NCBI GenBank assembly: GCA_963722295.1
Contig: CAVRLB010000002.1
Coordinates: 124,001-188,000, forward strand
Length of the DNA stretch: 64,000 bases
Reading direction: 5' to 3'
Source: Brooklawnia sp032229645
GTDB taxonomy: Bacteria; Actinomycetota; Actinomycetes; Propionibacteriales; Propionibacteriaceae
Below the pieces are notes generated by a model. The model worked only from the letters and a program-made list of their open reading frames with translations, made no database searches and was not told where the DNA came from. The position numbers and the translations under genes were made by a program. This document shows, one piece after another, positions 1 through 9,073 of the stretch (position 1 is its first letter; the number at the start of each line of letters is the position of its first letter).

Positions 1-425
1 ATCTCCTTGATCTTCGGGTCGGGAGTCATCCCGGCTTCCTTGATGGCGGTCTCGACCATCCGCCAGCCGCCGGCCGGCATCATCGGCCGCTTCAGCGGGA
101 CGTCGGTCTGCAGACCGACGATCACGTTGTCGTCCGCGCAGATGAATCCGGCGGGGAAAGCGTCCACGTCGCCGGGGATGTGAGTTTCGATGTCGTAGAC
201 GCGCTTGGCTCGCTCCACCGAGAGGTAGTCGCGCTGCAAGGTCTCCCAGACGTTCAGGGTCTTGGCGGTGGGACCGGCTAGGAAGGCCGCGTCACCGGTG
301 TAGGGGGTGAAGTTGCGCAGGATGAAGTCGCGCACATCAATGGAATCTGACCAGTCGCCGGGGGTGAAACCCTCCCAGGCCTGGTCGAGGTGGAATGGTG
401 CACGTGCCTTAACCTCGGCGGTCAT
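1..425 (-). CDS. pflB: Pyruvate formate-lyase (formate C-acetyltransferase), N-terminal part, runs off the window
   Basis: Translated from the ATG at 425 (Shine-Dalgarno AGGAG just upstream), the protein carries the E. coli PflB N-terminal landmarks: AWEGFTPGDW, VRDFILRNFTPYTGD, AFLAGPTAKT and IVGLQTDVPLKRPMMPAGG. About 141 residues are visible; the cysteine pair and glycyl-radical site lie beyond the window. PflB cleaves pyruvate with CoA into acetyl-CoA and formate, a strictly anaerobic glycyl-radical reaction. This fits a facultative anaerobe, and formate can donate electrons to nitrate reductase. The activase gene, usually next to it, would be outside the window. Confidence 0.93.
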   Translation of the reverse strand, partial: MTAEVKARAPFHLDQAWEGFTPGDWSDSIDVRDFILRNFTPYTGDAAFLAGPTAKTLNVWETLQRDYLSVERAKRVYDIETHIPGDVDAFPAGFICADDNVIVGLQTDVPLKRPMMPAGGWRMVETAIKEAGMTPDPKIKE

Positions 426-508
426 CTGTCTCCTTTTGGCCGAAGCGAACCGCGCGGCTTGGCAACGGGGTACGCCCCAGGGAGCTCTGTCCGCAAGTCA
501 AGCTGCGA

Positions 509-535
509 GCAGGTTTACCTGCCGACCTAATGTTA
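509..535 (-). promoter_or_regulatory. Putative pflB promoter -10 with adjacent palindromic operator
   Basis: On the minus strand a TAACAT -10 hexamer (535-530) is followed at the expected transcription start by a 14-bp palindrome, GCAGGTAAACCTGC (522-509). No convincing -35 is seen. It lies about 85 bp upstream of the pflB start in the 172-bp gap 426-597, which holds nothing else I recognise. The regulator is unknown; the placement would suit a repressor. Confidence 0.35.
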
Positions 536-597
536 CCCTGCACTGTATTTATTTACATCATCGCAAGTTGCCATCGAGACTCGCTCGGCCGGCAGCG

Positions 598-1662
598 TCA
601 CAAATCGGCTTCCTGTACCAGCGCCGGACGAACCACGATCCGAGTCCAGGAGCCGACGTAGATGCGATCGTGATGGCCAAGTTCGACGCGTCGGGTGATC
701 GGTTCGATCGGCAGCGGCTGGTCGATTCGTCCGACATAGGTGCCGTTGGACGAGCCGAGATCCTCCACGAACCACCGCACACCGTCGGTGGTCAGAGCAG
801 CTTGGCGGCGGCTGACCCCGGTGTCGGTGCGGCAGTCGATATCGGGATGGGCATCTCCGGAGGTGCGTCCGACGACCACCCGCGGGACCCGAAGCGCCTC
901 GATGATCGGTTGGCCGGGAGACGGCAGTTGTTCCGGGGCCTGCTGCATGCGATACCACTCCGGGTCGATCCAGATCTCCGCCACCCAGCGGGCGGTGCTG
1001 CCGGCCCGGGTGGGCGCGAAGCCCGGTGAAGCCGACGATGCGCGCAGTGCCGGGGCCGACCCCTGGGAGGGCTGCGGCTGGTACGTGCCCTGAGCGATCC
1101 GCGGCGGCACCGAGATCGCACGCAACGAGTCGGGGTCAGGCAGGTCGGGGCCCGGATCACCCAGATCGAGAGCGGCAGCCACGGCCAGATCCGGAGCGGC
1201 CGGATGCGGCACAACGGAAGCGGCCGAGTCCACCACCAGAGGGCTCTTCGTCTCAGCGTGGCCGGGCGCCTCACCGAGATCGAAGTAGCTCGGCGCGACT
1301 GCTGCCTGCGGAGCGGGCGGCTCGGCGGACGATGGCTTCGCACTGGCGGCCGATTCCGGCTCGACGGTGGGCTGCACGTCTGCTTGTGCCTCGAATCCTC
1401 TGGGCAACGCACCGGTGAGGAAGTCGTAGCCGCACGTCTCGCAGAAGAAGGCACCTGCGGCGGCTACCGAATGGCAGACCGGGCAGGTCTGGTTGCCCTG
1501 CCGTGTGGGCGGGACCGCCGGACCGGGTGGCAGCACCTGACCGAGTACACCGGGTTGGCCCCTCGCCGGCCGCACCGGCGTGGCAGCGGCGTCGATCGGC
1601 GCCCCGCAGACCGAGCAGTAGTCATCGGTCAGGCTCTGATGTCCTGCGGCACATCGCGCCAT
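598..1662 (-). CDS. FHA-domain protein with N-terminal zinc ribbons
   Basis: 354 aa. The N-terminus has CAAGH...DDYCSVCG (residues ~3-20) and a second ribbon, CPVCH...FFCETCGYDF (~60-80). A long Pro/Ala-rich, probably disordered linker follows, then a C-terminal FHA domain (~255-340) with GRTSGD, the SRRQAAL strand (usually SRxHA, here Gln for His), and DLGSSNGTYVG. FHA domains bind phosphothreonine. As last gene of the operon it follows the vWA gene by 2 bp with a GGAG Shine-Dalgarno. Inference: the phosphopeptide reader of the PknG-like kinase/PP2C module. It lacks the ETTS motif of GarA/OdhI, so it is not simply a GarA orthologue. Confidence 0.85.
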   Translation of the reverse strand: MARCAAGHQSLTDDYCSVCGAPIDAAATPVRPARGQPGVLGQVLPPGPAVPPTRQGNQTCPVCHSVAAAGAFFCETCGYDFLTGALPRGFEAQADVQPTVEPESAASAKPSSAEPPAPQAAVAPSYFDLGEAPGHAETKSPLVVDSAASVVPHPAAPDLAVAAALDLGDPGPDLPDPDSLRAISVPPRIAQGTYQPQPSQGSAPALRASSASPGFAPTRAGSTARWVAEIWIDPEWYRMQQAPEQLPSPGQPIIEALRVPRVVVGRTSGDAHPDIDCRTDTGVSRRQAALTTDGVRWFVEDLGSSNGTYVGRIDQPLPIEPITRRVELGHHDRIYVGSWTRIVVRPALVQEADL

Positions 1663-1664
1663 CG

Positions 1665-2969
1665 CTACTCCGCCTGTCCGCCGTTGCCGCCGGACTGGCG
1701 CGTCCGGGTGGTCTTCGTCGAGGCAGTATCCAGCGCCATCTCGTCCGCCTTGTCAACCTTGGTCTTCAGCCGCACCGTGCCGCTGCCGGGATCGACCACG
1801 TCGACCACCTTGCGCAGTTTCGTGGTGGCCTCATGGTTGCCGGTCTGCTGGGCCAACTGCACCGCGCGCCCCAGCTTGCTGGTTGCCGTCGACAGGTCGC
1901 CGGCCTTGCGCGCGGCCAGCCCTTCTTGAATGGCGGCCGCCAGTTCGGTCTGCCCGGTGTAATGCGCGACTTCGTCGTTGATCTGCGCGGTCAGCGAGTC
2001 ATCGCTCGACCACATCGCCTTGACCAGACCTTGCGTGCGCGGCTGCTCACCGACCACCAGTTGCACACGCGCTGCCAACTGTTCCTGGCCGACCGCCTTC
2101 GCCGGCAGCCGCACCGCAATGTGATAGTCGCGTTCCTCATCGCCCCAGGCGCCAGTCCCGAAATCCACCGTCAGTGGATTCACGGGCTGCCCCTGATAGC
2201 TCAGATCCTCCACCGTCGGCGACACCTGCCGGACGAACAGCAGCTGGGCGCCCTGCGGCGTCCACACCCGCAGGTTCGCGGACGACACGCCGCGGCTCAT
2301 CGAGGTCTGCATGATTCTCGCGAACTCCGCGGCCATCATCGCAGGATCGGGAATGATGTCGAGAGTGCCCATCAGAGCGCGAGCGATCTTACGCACCTCG
2401 GATACCACCCAATAGGTGCCGATGCCACGGCAGTCGCACTGGAACCTGCCGGCACAGGCGCGGATCGCGGCGTCCAGCTGCTCGGGGGTCTCGTGTTCGT
2501 CCGCGCCGTCGGTCAGCAGCAAGGCATGCCGCTGGGTGACGATGCCGCCCATCGAGTTGAACAGGGCGAGGGTCAAATTGAGCCAGCGTCCGATCGCGGT
2601 GCCGCCGTCGGCGACAAGCCGGCTGATCGCATCCTTCGCCTCGCGGCGGGTGCGCGTGGTCATCTGGACCATGCCCGGCCCCGACTGGACGATCGGGTAT
2701 GCGAGGTATGCCTCGTGGGTACCCGAGACGACCGCGAAGTAGGTGCCGTCCAGAATGTTGTCGAGGGCGACCATGGCAGCCTGCCGAGCAGCCAACATGC
2801 TGCGTTGGCCCATCGATCCGGAGCAGTCGATGATGATGATCTCGCCCGCGGCACCGTCCGATCCGGCGCTTCCCGCATCGCTGACCCCGACCCGGACGAT
2901 CGCGTTGACATCCGTGCCGCCATCGGGCAGGTATTCGTTCTGATAGACCGTGGAGTCGAACTGGGCCAC
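1665..2969 (-). CDS. von Willebrand A (TerY-like) protein
   Basis: 434 aa from a GTG at 2969 (AAAGGAC Shine-Dalgarno; reading begins MAQFDSTVYQNEYLP). A vWA domain (~residues 35-230) has a complete MIDAS: DCSGS, the Thr of GGTAIG, and Asp of TDGADE. A beta-rich middle and an alpha-helical region with a TPR-like LAARKAGDLSTATSKLGRA segment follow. No signal peptide or membrane segment, so cytoplasmic. The tail carries KTTRTRQSGG; the same TTRTR occurs inside the vWA domain and in the tail of the neighbouring phosphatase. vWA, PP2C and Ser/Thr kinase together define the TerY-P triad described in comparative genomics; an FHA adaptor role is inferred. Confidence 0.82.
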   Translation of the reverse strand: MAQFDSTVYQNEYLPDGGTDVNAIVRVGVSDAGSAGSDGAAGEIIIIDCSGSMGQRSMLAARQAAMVALDNILDGTYFAVVSGTHEAYLAYPIVQSGPGMVQMTTRTRREAKDAISRLVADGGTAIGRWLNLTLALFNSMGGIVTQRHALLLTDGADEHETPEQLDAAIRACAGRFQCDCRGIGTYWVVSEVRKIARALMGTLDIIPDPAMMAAEFARIMQTSMSRGVSSANLRVWTPQGAQLLFVRQVSPTVEDLSYQGQPVNPLTVDFGTGAWGDEERDYHIAVRLPAKAVGQEQLAARVQLVVGEQPRTQGLVKAMWSSDDSLTAQINDEVAHYTGQTELAAAIQEGLAARKAGDLSTATSKLGRAVQLAQQTGNHEATTKLRKVVDVVDPGSGTVRLKTKVDKADEMALDTASTKTTRTRQSGGNGGQAE

Positions 2970-3013
2970 GGATCGTCCTTTCGTCAGCAGGCGGCTTGCG
3001 CAACCCAGCCAGA

Positions 3014-4300
3014 TTAGCTTGCGGTGGGCGGCGGAACCGGCCGGGTGCGCGTGGTAGGGGCTTCCAGGTCGTCCTCGGCTTCCCCGGCGGTCATCGGGCT
3101 CTGCACGGCGGGAGGCTCGATGCGGGCCAGAGCAGCGGTGATGTTGTCCTCGCCGCCCTGCTCGATTGCCCAAGCCACCAGCTCTTGCGCTACCACGAGT
3201 GGGCCGTCCGGATGCTTCGCGGCGACCGCGTTCACCAACCGGGCCATCGCGGCGGGATCGGAGACATAGTTCCACAGCCCATCGGAGCAGACCAGCAACC
3301 AACCCGGCCGGTCGGCCACCAGGCTGGCGAGGGTCGGCGTCACGTCTGGGGCATCGCGTCCCAGCCAACGGGTGATGACATGACTGTGCATGCCGGATTC
3401 GGCGATCGTCCGGTCGACACCGGCCGCGATCTGCTCCTGGGCCATCGAGTCGTCGGTGCTGAGCAGTATTGCCTCGCCGGCGTCGGGAATCCAGTAGACG
3501 CGCGAGTCCCCGAGCGTCGCCGAAAGCAACTGGGATCCATTCACCAGACCGACCGCCAGTGTGCTGGATGCCGGGCTGGCCTCGCCCATGTCGGAATTCG
3601 CCAGCACCGCCTGGTTGGCGAATTGTGCGGTCTGGGTCAGCACGGCCCGGGTTGCCGATTCGGCGGCCAGGTTGGTCAGATTCCAGTCCCACTCCGTATG
3701 GCTGGCAATGTGGCTGATCACGGCGCGGGTCGCCGCCAACGATGCGCGGTCGGAGTCGGTGGACATCGACACCCCGTCGCAGACCGCCAGCACGGCGCGC
3801 CCGCCGATCTCGCCGGTCGCATCGAGCGCCATCGCGTCCTCATTGCGCGGGTGCCGGATGCCTCGATCGCAGACTCCCGCAACCCAAGGCGCCGGCTGCT
3901 CCTCCAGATGGTCGCGACCGCTGGGCGCCTTGGCCCCGCATTGCACGCAGTAGCCGTCCCAGTCGATCTCGCCGCCGCATTTCGGGCAACTGCGCACCTG
4001 AGGTGTGAAGACCCGTCCCATCACCGCCCCCGCAGCGCCATGCCGTGCGATTCCGCCCGGACTCTGCGCGGCGGCCTGCTCGGCTGCCCGGTCGGCAGCG
4101 GCGTCCGCCTCGGCCGTGGCGCTGAGTTCAGCGTCCCGCTGCCAATGCGAGGCCTCGGTCGAGCCGTAGAGCCTGCGCGGGCGGCCGCCGCCTCGCGGCT
4201 GCGACCAACTGAGCGGCGATGACGAGGTCTCCGGCGGCTGCGACCAACCCGCCGCGGACGGCTCGACGGCTTCGGAATCGGGTGCGTTCTGTTCACTCAC
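3014..4300 (-). CDS. PP2C-family Ser/Thr phosphatase with N-terminal zinc ribbon
   Basis: 428 aa from a GTG at 4300, which overlaps the kinase stop as GTGA and has GGAG 9 nt upstream; an ATG at 4312 in the same frame lacks a good ribosome site. After a disordered N-terminus comes a zinc ribbon, CPKCGGEIDWDGYCVQCG (about residues 105-125), then a PP2C domain with RHPRNEDAM, AVCDGVS, and LLVCSDGLWNYV; the Asp residues are the metal ligands. The tail is acidic then TTRTRPVPPPTAS. Metal-dependent removal of phosphate from Ser/Thr is the family function; its place directly after the kinase suggests it reverses that kinase. Confidence 0.9.
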   Translation of the reverse strand: MSEQNAPDSEAVEPSAAGWSQPPETSSSPLSWSQPRGGGRPRRLYGSTEASHWQRDAELSATAEADAAADRAAEQAAAQSPGGIARHGAAGAVMGRVFTPQVRSCPKCGGEIDWDGYCVQCGAKAPSGRDHLEEQPAPWVAGVCDRGIRHPRNEDAMALDATGEIGGRAVLAVCDGVSMSTDSDRASLAATRAVISHIASHTEWDWNLTNLAAESATRAVLTQTAQFANQAVLANSDMGEASPASSTLAVGLVNGSQLLSATLGDSRVYWIPDAGEAILLSTDDSMAQEQIAAGVDRTIAESGMHSHVITRWLGRDAPDVTPTLASLVADRPGWLLVCSDGLWNYVSDPAAMARLVNAVAAKHPDGPLVVAQELVAWAIEQGGEDNITAALARIEPPAVQSPMTAGEAEDDLEAPTTRTRPVPPPTAS

Positions 4301-6669
4301 AACAGGCTCCATCTGCGGGTCAGGTCGGCTTGGGTGATCAGACGTCTACGTTCGTCATCGTCGCGCGTCCACACCGCCAGGTCTCGATAGGCGCGCTCAA
4401 GTTTCGGACGCAGATTGCGTTCGGTGGCCGGCTGGCCGTCGAAGGCACCGACACCGCGGCCACGGTGGGTATGCACCTGAGCGAGAGCCTTCTCGAGTAT
4501 CTCGGCCTCCAAGCCGGTGGTGGTGATCTGATCGAGCTTCGCGGCGTGAATCGCTTGCCAGGCCTGGTCGAGGTCGGCCAGTGTCCCCTCGCGCTGCAAC
4601 ACCAGCTTCGCCTGCGTGGTGCGGGCGTCGGAATAGCCGCGGCTGGTCGGCGGAACCAGTCCGAGAGCGTCCAGGGCGCCTTCCTGGTCGCTGCGGGCGA
4701 GCCGGATCCGGGTCATGGCGAATGCAGCCGGCGTCACATAGGCGGCATCGGTGCTGGCACAGATCGCGAAGAGCTCCTCGGCCAGCGCCGGTTGCTCGCC
4801 GTGCTCGCAGACCACGGCCAGCGCGTATTTCGGTGCCAACTCGCCGGGCAGCTGCGCGTAGACCGTGTTGAACGGCGCCTGCGCCTCATACCAGGAGTGC
4901 GTCTGGACGGCCTGCAGGCCCTGCATCCAGATCGCCCGCCAATCCCACGGGTCTACCTTGAGCAGCTCACGGACGATTCTGGACACGGTCTGGCGGTCAC
5001 CCAACCCGAGCGCAATCTCGATCTGGGCGAGCATCACCTGGGCAGTGCGCTGCGGTGCGCGCTCCAGCGCGCCCATCCGCTGCCGGGGGTCGTCCAACGT
5101 GATCGCGGAGACCCAGCTCGTCATCGGATCGGACGGATCGGGCAGCAGCCTGGGTAGCTGGCGCCAATCGGTCCCCTCGCTGGCGGTCATCGGCACGCTG
5201 AACAGCGTGGACGGTGCCGACGTCGTGGCGGCACCCGGAGACCGCCTGGCTACGACCTCGCGGAGCACACCCATCGCCTGCACCCTCAGATCTTCGGCGG
5301 ACTGGAAGCGGTCGGCGGGCAGCGGCGCGCAGGCTCGCTGCACCAACCGGTAGAACGAGTCGTGCTCGGCGAACAGCGGCATCTTGCTGAGCGGCGGCAG
5401 CGTGTCGACATACTCGCTCTGGTAGCCGCGGAATTCCGAGCACATCACCAGCAGTGCGCGCCCGAGCGTGAAGATGTCGCTGGCCACCGACGGACCGGTC
5501 TCGGCCACTTCCGGTGCCTGGTAGCCGACGGTGCCGAAGATCGGAGAGGTCTGGTCCGCGATGCGGCGCACCGCACCCAGGTCGATGAGTTTGACCGAAT
5601 CACCCACCTGCATCAGGTTGTCGGGTTTGAAATCGCAGTAGAGCAGGCCACCCTCGTGCAGATAGGTGAACGCCGGCAGGATCTCGATCAGGTAGGCCAG
5701 CGCCCAGTCGACCGGCAGCGGATCATGGCTGCCCTTGTTGGCGGTCTTGCGTTCCTTCAACAGGTCGGTGATCGAGCGGCCGGGCACGTACTCCATCACG
5801 ATGTAGCGGGCATCGCCGTGCTGGACGAAGTTGTAGATCTCGACGATCAGCGGATGCTCGACGGCCGCCAGGAACTCCTTCTCGGATTTCGCCGCGGCGA
5901 AGGCATCATCGTCCGAGGCATTCAGCAGGCCTTTCAGCACCACCCAGCGATCGGAGACATTGCGGTCGCGGGCCAGGTAGATCCACCCCATGCCGCCGTA
6001 GGCGATGGCACCGGCGACTTCGTACTGCTGGGCGATCAGCTCGCCGGGCTTGATCGCCGGATAGAAGCTGAACACGGTGCCGCATTTCTCGCAGCTGCCC
6101 TGGGGATCGCCGGGATTACCGTCATGGCCACGGCCGACCGGCTCGCCGCACTTCGGGCAGTTGCGCCGGGGCTCGGGGACAACCGGATCGCTCAATACCG
6201 CCTTGGCCGGATCGATCGACGGTGCGGGTGGCACCGTGGTCACGCCCGCCCCGATGCGGGTGTGGCTGCGATGCGCATCCGAGCGGGACGAGGTGCGCGC
6301 AGCCCCGGGGCCGGCGAGCGCAGAGCCCATCAGCACGGTACCGAGCTCTGCCGCGGTGGCGGTGGTTGACAAGGTGGTGCCGAGCAGCTGCGGCGTCTTA
6401 CTCGGCGGTTTCGCGTCCGGAGGATTGCCGCAGACGTTGCAGTAGCCATCGACAATGGTGCCGCGGCAACCTGGTTGCGGGCAGTGTCCGCCCCGTTGGC
6501 CCAGCCGGGACTCGGAGGCTCCCCGGGCCGACGGCGCGGGGCTCGGCGGCTGGGTGCGTAGCTGCCCCGGTTCGCTGCCCGTCGTGAACGACGAGACCGG
6601 CGGCATGCCGCAGACATCGCAGTAGCCGTCGACGATCGTGCCGGTACAGCCGGGCTGACGGCATCTCAT
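4297..6669 (-). CDS. pknG: PknG-type Ser/Thr protein kinase with extra zinc ribbons and C-terminal TPR region
   Basis: 790 aa. Two near-identical N-terminal ribbons (CxxPGCxGTIVDGYCxVCG at ~3-20 and ~63-80), a disordered stretch, then the PknG rubredoxin-like pair CPKCG/CEKCG (~170-200). The kinase domain follows: AYGGMGWIYLA loop, VVLKG lysine, CDFKPDNLM catalytic loop, DLG in place of DFG, and GTVGYQAPE. About 300 residues of helical TPR-type repeats complete it. This is the PknG architecture (750 aa in mycobacteria) plus two ribbons. Soluble, no membrane helix. Mycobacterial PknG senses amino acids through GlnX/GlnH and controls 2-oxoglutarate dehydrogenase via GarA; GarA is not in this window. 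ATGA overlap with the upstream gene. Confidence 0.92.
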   Translation of the reverse strand: MRCRQPGCTGTIVDGYCDVCGMPPVSSFTTGSEPGQLRTQPPSPAPSARGASESRLGQRGGHCPQPGCRGTIVDGYCNVCGNPPDAKPPSKTPQLLGTTLSTTATAAELGTVLMGSALAGPGAARTSSRSDAHRSHTRIGAGVTTVPPAPSIDPAKAVLSDPVVPEPRRNCPKCGEPVGRGHDGNPGDPQGSCEKCGTVFSFYPAIKPGELIAQQYEVAGAIAYGGMGWIYLARDRNVSDRWVVLKGLLNASDDDAFAAAKSEKEFLAAVEHPLIVEIYNFVQHGDARYIVMEYVPGRSITDLLKERKTANKGSHDPLPVDWALAYLIEILPAFTYLHEGGLLYCDFKPDNLMQVGDSVKLIDLGAVRRIADQTSPIFGTVGYQAPEVAETGPSVASDIFTLGRALLVMCSEFRGYQSEYVDTLPPLSKMPLFAEHDSFYRLVQRACAPLPADRFQSAEDLRVQAMGVLREVVARRSPGAATTSAPSTLFSVPMTASEGTDWRQLPRLLPDPSDPMTSWVSAITLDDPRQRMGALERAPQRTAQVMLAQIEIALGLGDRQTVSRIVRELLKVDPWDWRAIWMQGLQAVQTHSWYEAQAPFNTVYAQLPGELAPKYALAVVCEHGEQPALAEELFAICASTDAAYVTPAAFAMTRIRLARSDQEGALDALGLVPPTSRGYSDARTTQAKLVLQREGTLADLDQAWQAIHAAKLDQITTTGLEAEILEKALAQVHTHRGRGVGAFDGQPATERNLRPKLERAYRDLAVWTRDDDERRRLITQADLTRRWSLL

Positions 6670-7832
6670 CGGTCAACCGTACCGCGGGCTCCTGCCAGCC
6701 CGGCCAGCCAGGCGACGTAGCGACGGCAGGTCTCCATGAGCGAGGCGAGGGCCTCGGTGGGCTGCGGAGATCTGCGAGCCAGATCGTCGGCGACCCCGAA
6801 GAGCGCCGTCAGCTGCGGATCTGCGAGTCGCTGCTGGTCGACCTCCGAACGCAGCGTGATCAGCTCGTTTGCCAGCATCTGCGAACCGCGCAACGCCTCC
6901 GAGTACGCCCGGGCCACGAAATCCATCGCCTGCCCGACCTGCTGCAACCGGACGATGTACTGCTCCAGCGCGGCCCGGTCAGCGCTGGGCACCGGTCCGA
7001 GCGCGGTGACGTCGGGTACCGCGTACTTCGGCGGATTGCCGACCGTGGCGACCACCTGGTCGACCATCTCGTCCAGCTGCTGGCTGCGGGCCAGCAGATC
7101 GGCGCGCAGCCGCTGGGCGGCATCGGCGCGCTCGGCGGTCTGCTGTTGGGCTTGAGCATTGGCGCGGCGCTGGACGCCACCGACAATCAGGTCGCGTTCG
7201 AAGGTCGCTGCGTCAGCCTCCAGCGGGCCCAGCAGACCACCGATGTCGCCACCGCGGCCGGCCTTGTCGTTGATCGTGGTCAGACGCTCTTCCAACTGGG
7301 CCAGCCTGGCCCGGGCCGCACCGGACGTGGGTGGCGGCTCCAAGGCCACCTGATCGCGCAACCGCTCCATGCTCGCCCGCAGATCACGCAACCGGGCGAC
7401 CGCCTGGGTTCCGGCCGGGTCGAGCTGCAGCCGACTGCGCAGCTGCCCTATCAGTGCGTCCGACATCCGGCAGGCCTCCGGTAGCGACAGGCCGCTGGCG
7501 GCGGTGCCACTCCAGGAATCGTCGTCCAGCCGGCCCCAGACCAGCGACGACAGCTGTTCGCGTTCCCGGACCTGGACCCGGCCCCGGTCCCAGACCTGCA
7601 GCAGCCGGCGGTAGCGGGTCTGGATGGACTGCCACAGCTGCAGGCTCAACGCCATGTCGCGCGTCAGTTCGTCCACGTGCTCGCTTTCTTGCACGGCCAC
7701 GTCGAGCGCTCCGAGTTCGGAGCGGCGGGCCTCCAGCCACTTGTCGAGAGCAATCAGATAGGAACGCAGCTGCAAGGTGTCGATCGCTTCACCCAGGCGT
7801 CCGGGGGCCTCGGGTGCGTTCACGGGACTCAT
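6666..7832 (-). CDS. Conserved cytoplasmic coiled-coil protein of the PknG operon
   Basis: 388 aa, function not recognised. It is almost entirely charged helix with Leu/Gln-rich stretches (for example RLRDLRASMERLRDQ and LARSQQLDEMVDQVV), no signal peptide, membrane segment, Cys cluster or enzymatic motif. It lies between the membrane sensor and pknG with 4-bp overlaps on both sides, so it is translationally coupled to them. In mycobacteria this place is held by glnH, a secreted Glu/Asp-binding lipoprotein; this protein is not GlnH. Inference: a linker between the membrane sensor and the kinase. Confidence 0.75.
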   Translation of the reverse strand: MSPVNAPEAPGRLGEAIDTLQLRSYLIALDKWLEARRSELGALDVAVQESEHVDELTRDMALSLQLWQSIQTRYRRLLQVWDRGRVQVREREQLSSLVWGRLDDDSWSGTAASGLSLPEACRMSDALIGQLRSRLQLDPAGTQAVARLRDLRASMERLRDQVALEPPPTSGAARARLAQLEERLTTINDKAGRGGDIGGLLGPLEADAATFERDLIVGGVQRRANAQAQQQTAERADAAQRLRADLLARSQQLDEMVDQVVATVGNPPKYAVPDVTALGPVPSADRAALEQYIVRLQQVGQAMDFVARAYSEALRGSQMLANELITLRSEVDQQRLADPQLTALFGVADDLARRSPQPTEALASLMETCRRYVAWLAGLAGARGTVDR

Positions 7833-9073
7833 CGGTACCTCCGTAACGATCCGCTCAGGCCGGCGACCGAGCTGACGGCTGCGATGACCATGATCCCGGC
7901 GACGAGGATTGCCTGCGCTTCGACCGTCGCGGCATGGCCGGACAAGTCGGCATCCACCTCATTGCCGATGGTCGATGACTGATCGGCGAGCCAGGAAACC
8001 AGCCAGTCATAGGGTTCCTGGGCCGAGGCCACCAATTCGGGACTGGGCGGGTCGGTGGCGGCCACCAGCTGGTCGTGGGTGCTGATCATCTGGCTCAACC
8101 GGTCGGTGGCGTCGGCGCTCCCCAGTTCGGTGAGCGCGTCACTCGCTTGGCCGGTGGCGTCAGCATAGGCCTGCGCCCCTGAGGCGGAGTCGGTGATTCC
8201 CAGGAGCATGCGTCCCTCGATCGCCTTCGCTTCGGTGACAGCAGCGTGGGCCTTGGCCACCGCGGCAGCCTGGGTGACTCCGCTGGTCTGTACGGCGGAG
8301 ATACTCATCGCGGTCGTGGTGACCAGCTGGGTGACGATCACCAGCGAGGCGATGGCAGCTGCCAGCCCGAGCATCAGGCCGAGGTTGACAACCCGCCGGG
8401 TGCGTCTGGCAACCACGACACTCGCGACGACCAGCAGCAATACCGGCACGGCCAGCACCGCGATCAGCCATTGCTGGTTGTCGCCCTGGGATTCGAGGAC
8501 AGCCGTGTGCGCCGCGATCTGGGTGTCGAGCAGCGGAAGCAGATCGTTGACCAGCACCTCGCTGGCCTGGCGCATGTCATTTTGGCTACCGGTCTTCATC
8601 GCGACACTCAGCTGCGCCAGATAGTGGCCGAGGGCCGTGTTGATCTGCTGCAATGCCAGCGAATCACTTGGGCTGGCGGCGGCTGCGGCAATCAGCTCCG
8701 CGGACGCAGCGTCGGCCAACCCCAGATAGCCGGCGTCCGGGGCCTGCCCATCGGTGGCCATCAGCAGCGCTTGGGTGGCCGCCGCCTCGGCACCCAGCAG
8801 GTCGCTGCGCACGGTCTCCAACCGCAGCATCTGCTGGGTCGCCACGTTCACACGCTCCACCGACTGCCGGTTCTCATTGAGCACCAGCGGGGCGATCACG
8901 GCGACAGCCAGACAAGCGATGACCAGCACGGCCCGCCACCAGGCGATCACCGACGATGTCGTCATGGTCTTGGTGCCGTCCGGCTGCGACGGCGCGCTCT
9001 GCCGGGCCTGACTCAGCCCTCCGCCCCTACTCCAGGCCTGGCGCGGGTCGGTTGATTTCGCCACCGCGGTCAT
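7829..9073 (-). CDS. Membrane sensor with duplicated TM-helical bundle-TM units (GlnX-like)
   Basis: 414 aa with four transmembrane segments: ~47-65 (AVLVIACLAVAVIAPLVL), ~204-222 (WLIAVLAVPVLLLVVAS), ~233-255 (LGLMLGLAAAIASLVIVTQ) and ~390-407 (ILVAGIMVIAAVSSVAGL). Each pair brackets about 130 helical residues outside the membrane, resembling 4-helix-bundle chemoreceptor/kinase sensors, so the protein is an internal tandem duplication. No output domain is present. Position in a pknG operon matches glnX of mycobacteria, which relays amino-acid binding to PknG. Orthology is inferred from topology and context, not from aligned residues. Confidence 0.75.
   Translation of the reverse strand: MTAVAKSTDPRQAWSRGGGLSQARQSAPSQPDGTKTMTTSSVIAWWRAVLVIACLAVAVIAPLVLNENRQSVERVNVATQQMLRLETVRSDLLGAEAAATQALLMATDGQAPDAGYLGLADAASAELIAAAAASPSDSLALQQINTALGHYLAQLSVAMKTGSQNDMRQASEVLVNDLLPLLDTQIAAHTAVLESQGDNQQWLIAVLAVPVLLLVVASVVVARRTRRVVNLGLMLGLAAAIASLVIVTQLVTTTAMSISAVQTSGVTQAAAVAKAHAAVTEAKAIEGRMLLGITDSASGAQAYADATGQASDALTELGSADATDRLSQMISTHDQLVAATDPPSPELVASAQEPYDWLVSWLADQSSTIGNEVDADLSGHAATVEAQAILVAGIMVIAAVSSVAGLSGSLRRYR

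Noticed and set aside
1503..3017. 504-codon open frame on the plus strand
   Set aside because: Antisense to the vWA gene, Arg/His/Gly-rich composition, no family motif; a codon-bias shadow in high-GC DNA.
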